NCBI RefSeq assembly: GCF_040869045.1 | Contig: NC_090322.1 | Span: 181,597,477-181,661,476, forward strand | DNA: 64,000 bases | From: Eurosta solidaginis | Lineage: Eukaryota; Arthropoda; Insecta; Diptera; Tephritidae | Direction: 5' to 3' | Shown: positions 62,999 to 64,000 of the stretch, piece after piece | Numbering within the stretch: position 1 is the first letter of the stretch | How the letters are laid out: each line of letters starts with the position of its first letter | Notes under the pieces: generated by a model | The model's database searches: none | Told to the model about the DNA's origin: nothing | What the model saw: the letters and a program-made list of their open reading frames with translations, nothing else | Position numbers and translations under genes: made by a program

Positions 62999-64000
62999 TT
63001 ACTTTTCGTTTGTGGCATCGACGTCCATCCTCTGCTGATCCGCATCGTCGGATGCCTCCTCTGCGATAGTATCGTCGAATTCGGCATCCGACGGGTCGGA
63101 TTCCAGCAAAAGCTGCTCGTCCATGCCCGTAAAGAACTGGCCCGCAAACTCAGATACCGAGAGTGTATCGCTCTCGGCATCCGGAGTGCTACGTGCCACT
63201 TCGATATCGGCCCCATGTTCACTCAAGGTGTTGCATGGGACCCTGAGATTCAATGTGGCGATTGCGGGTTCGCTCGAGGCGGTATCCCCGATCACCAGAT
63301 CCTCCGGAGCGGTGGCGGTCCCTTCCGCAGTGCCATGGGCAGCAGATCCACTCAGGGTGTTTATGTCTGACCCCTCGCCCTGCGGTACAGGCTCACCCTC
63401 GTCCGGTGTTTCCTCCTTCGCACCATCCCGTCGAATTTTCAACGTGATGGAGTAGAAGCCGTAGCTTAATACTCCACCACATTCGTCAAACCAAGGGAGA
63501 GAAGCCTCGTTTATGATGAAACCAACATAACGCTGCTTCGCCCTTGTCTCGCCGACCCGGACTATCCTCCAATCGCTCGAAGGCAGCCCCGGATTCGACT
63601 CCGCGATGGTATCAAGGATCTCGCCAGGATCCGCTATGCCGTCTGGGACCCAGGCCCAGGCTCTCGGTCTGTTCGGAATTTCTTCCACACCGACCGCACC
63701 CAACCTGGCCCCAGGCCACAGCTGTCCCAGCGAAGCTATGGCGAGTTTGTAGAGCTTGCACGAGCGCTCATCGGCGCAGGAAACAAGCTTGACCCTACCC
63801 CGGTACCAGCCGGCATCACGGATAGTGGGAGCCGGCCCGGATGCTTGGTCATGATGTCCTTAAAGATCTTGAGAAGGCCGTTAAGGACATCCTTCCAGTT
63901 ATCCGGGGTCATGTTCCCATCCGGGTGACCGCGGTTCAAAACCGCCAGCGTAAAGTTGGCCTTAGCTGCCTCGCTGAAGGTTTTGGTCAGGGCAGGGGGA
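62999..64000 (-). pseudogene. LINE-B ORF1 (nucleic-acid-binding type), partial and frameshifted
   Basis: 62999-63703 and its upstream in-frame extension encode a conserved-looking domain (SSDWRIVRVGETRAKQRYVG, FIINEASLPWFDECGGVLSY) followed by an acidic, Ser/Thr/Glu-rich tail ending DATNEK. 63736-63939 (DGNMTPDNWKDVLNGLLKIF) is the more N-terminal part in another frame; a one-base loss near 63835 explains the shift. The domain may be the one catalogued in arthropod LINE ORF1s as DUF4780, from memory only. The N terminus lies past the window edge. Confidence 0.65.

Larger units (their letters stand above)
59206..64000 (-). mobile_element. LINE-B (two-ORF LINE with RNase H), 5' end beyond window
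   Basis: On the minus strand: ORF1 (from beyond 64000 to 62999), ORF2 endonuclease, RT and RNase H (about 63000-59337), a 3' UTR of about 110 bp and a tail of CTAACCTAACCTAACCTACA at 59206-59225. ORF1 and ORF2 abut or overlap at 62999. Architecture (APE, RT, RNase H, Cys-rich end) suits the I/LOA/R1 side of the LINE tree. The copy carries two nonsense codons and one frameshift and is otherwise well preserved. The foldback lies directly against its 3' tail. Confidence 0.85.

Noticed and set aside
1..64000. CRISPR array, operon or phage interpretation
   Set aside because: The tandem repeats are TE leaders or foldback arrays without spacers, and introns plus insect TEs make this eukaryotic.

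Overview
This is nuclear DNA of an insect, most likely a higher (cyclorrhaphan, possibly tephritid-type) fly. The evidence is three animal host genes, split where split by GT-AG introns, in a mass of insect transposable elements: an insect errantivirus, a Penelope-like element, APE-type LINEs, a SINE family with (CAA)n tails, foldback elements and MITEs. The family-level placement is impression, not proof. No prokaryotic features, rRNA, tRNA or CRISPR were seen.

Host genes. (1) 5163-6749 (+): an apparently single-exon zinc metallopeptidase of the YIL108W-like 'putative peptidase' family, with an HEIGHTFDLGH motif. (2) 42249-50139 (+): a glycolipid transfer protein (GLTP-fold) gene of four coding exons whose 6.7 kb first intron is full of repeats. 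(3) 55625-56347 (-): TMEM17, a four-pass ciliary transition-zone protein, three exons. A 51-codon ORF or possible first exon (56543-56698, +) lies head-to-head with TMEM17.

Transposon landscape, left to right. 1-3286: LINE with a frameshifted ORF2. 3290-4598: Helitron-like pieces, one carrying a SINE. 4643-4990: repeats sharing ATTGGTGCC ends, next to the metallopeptidase start. 7697-8385: a SINE and a chimeric LINE-A scrap. 8997-28485: one errantivirus provirus (TSD TGCA, minus strand) expanded to 19.5 kb by nested insertions: LINE-A1 in the 3' LTR, an unidentified block in the env 3' region, LINE-A2 at the env/pol junction, a SINE in pol, a TIR element in RT, and an LTR retrotransposon (LTR-B) between gag and protease. 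28.6-31.2 kb: Penelope-like element. 31.8-41.4 kb: hairpin MITEs and a foldback with arms of about 750 bp. 42.5-49.6 kb: intron repeats, including a hAT-type MITE with a perfect 8 bp TSD. 50.5-53.4 kb: a Mutator-like FLYWCH/MULE transposon split by a SINE. 55.1-57.8 kb: more SINEs. 57.8-59.2 kb: a foldback with 21 bp-unit arrays. 59.2-64.0 kb: LINE-B with RNase H, cut by the window edge.

Most striking: LINE-A encodes a 2A-like NPGP motif at the N terminus of a PHD-finger/endonuclease polyprotein, its RT lies in the -1 frame in both copies, and the SINEs share its GCTACAACAACAACAA tail, suggesting that LINE-A machinery mobilises them. No wholly new gene system is proven; these are the best leads.
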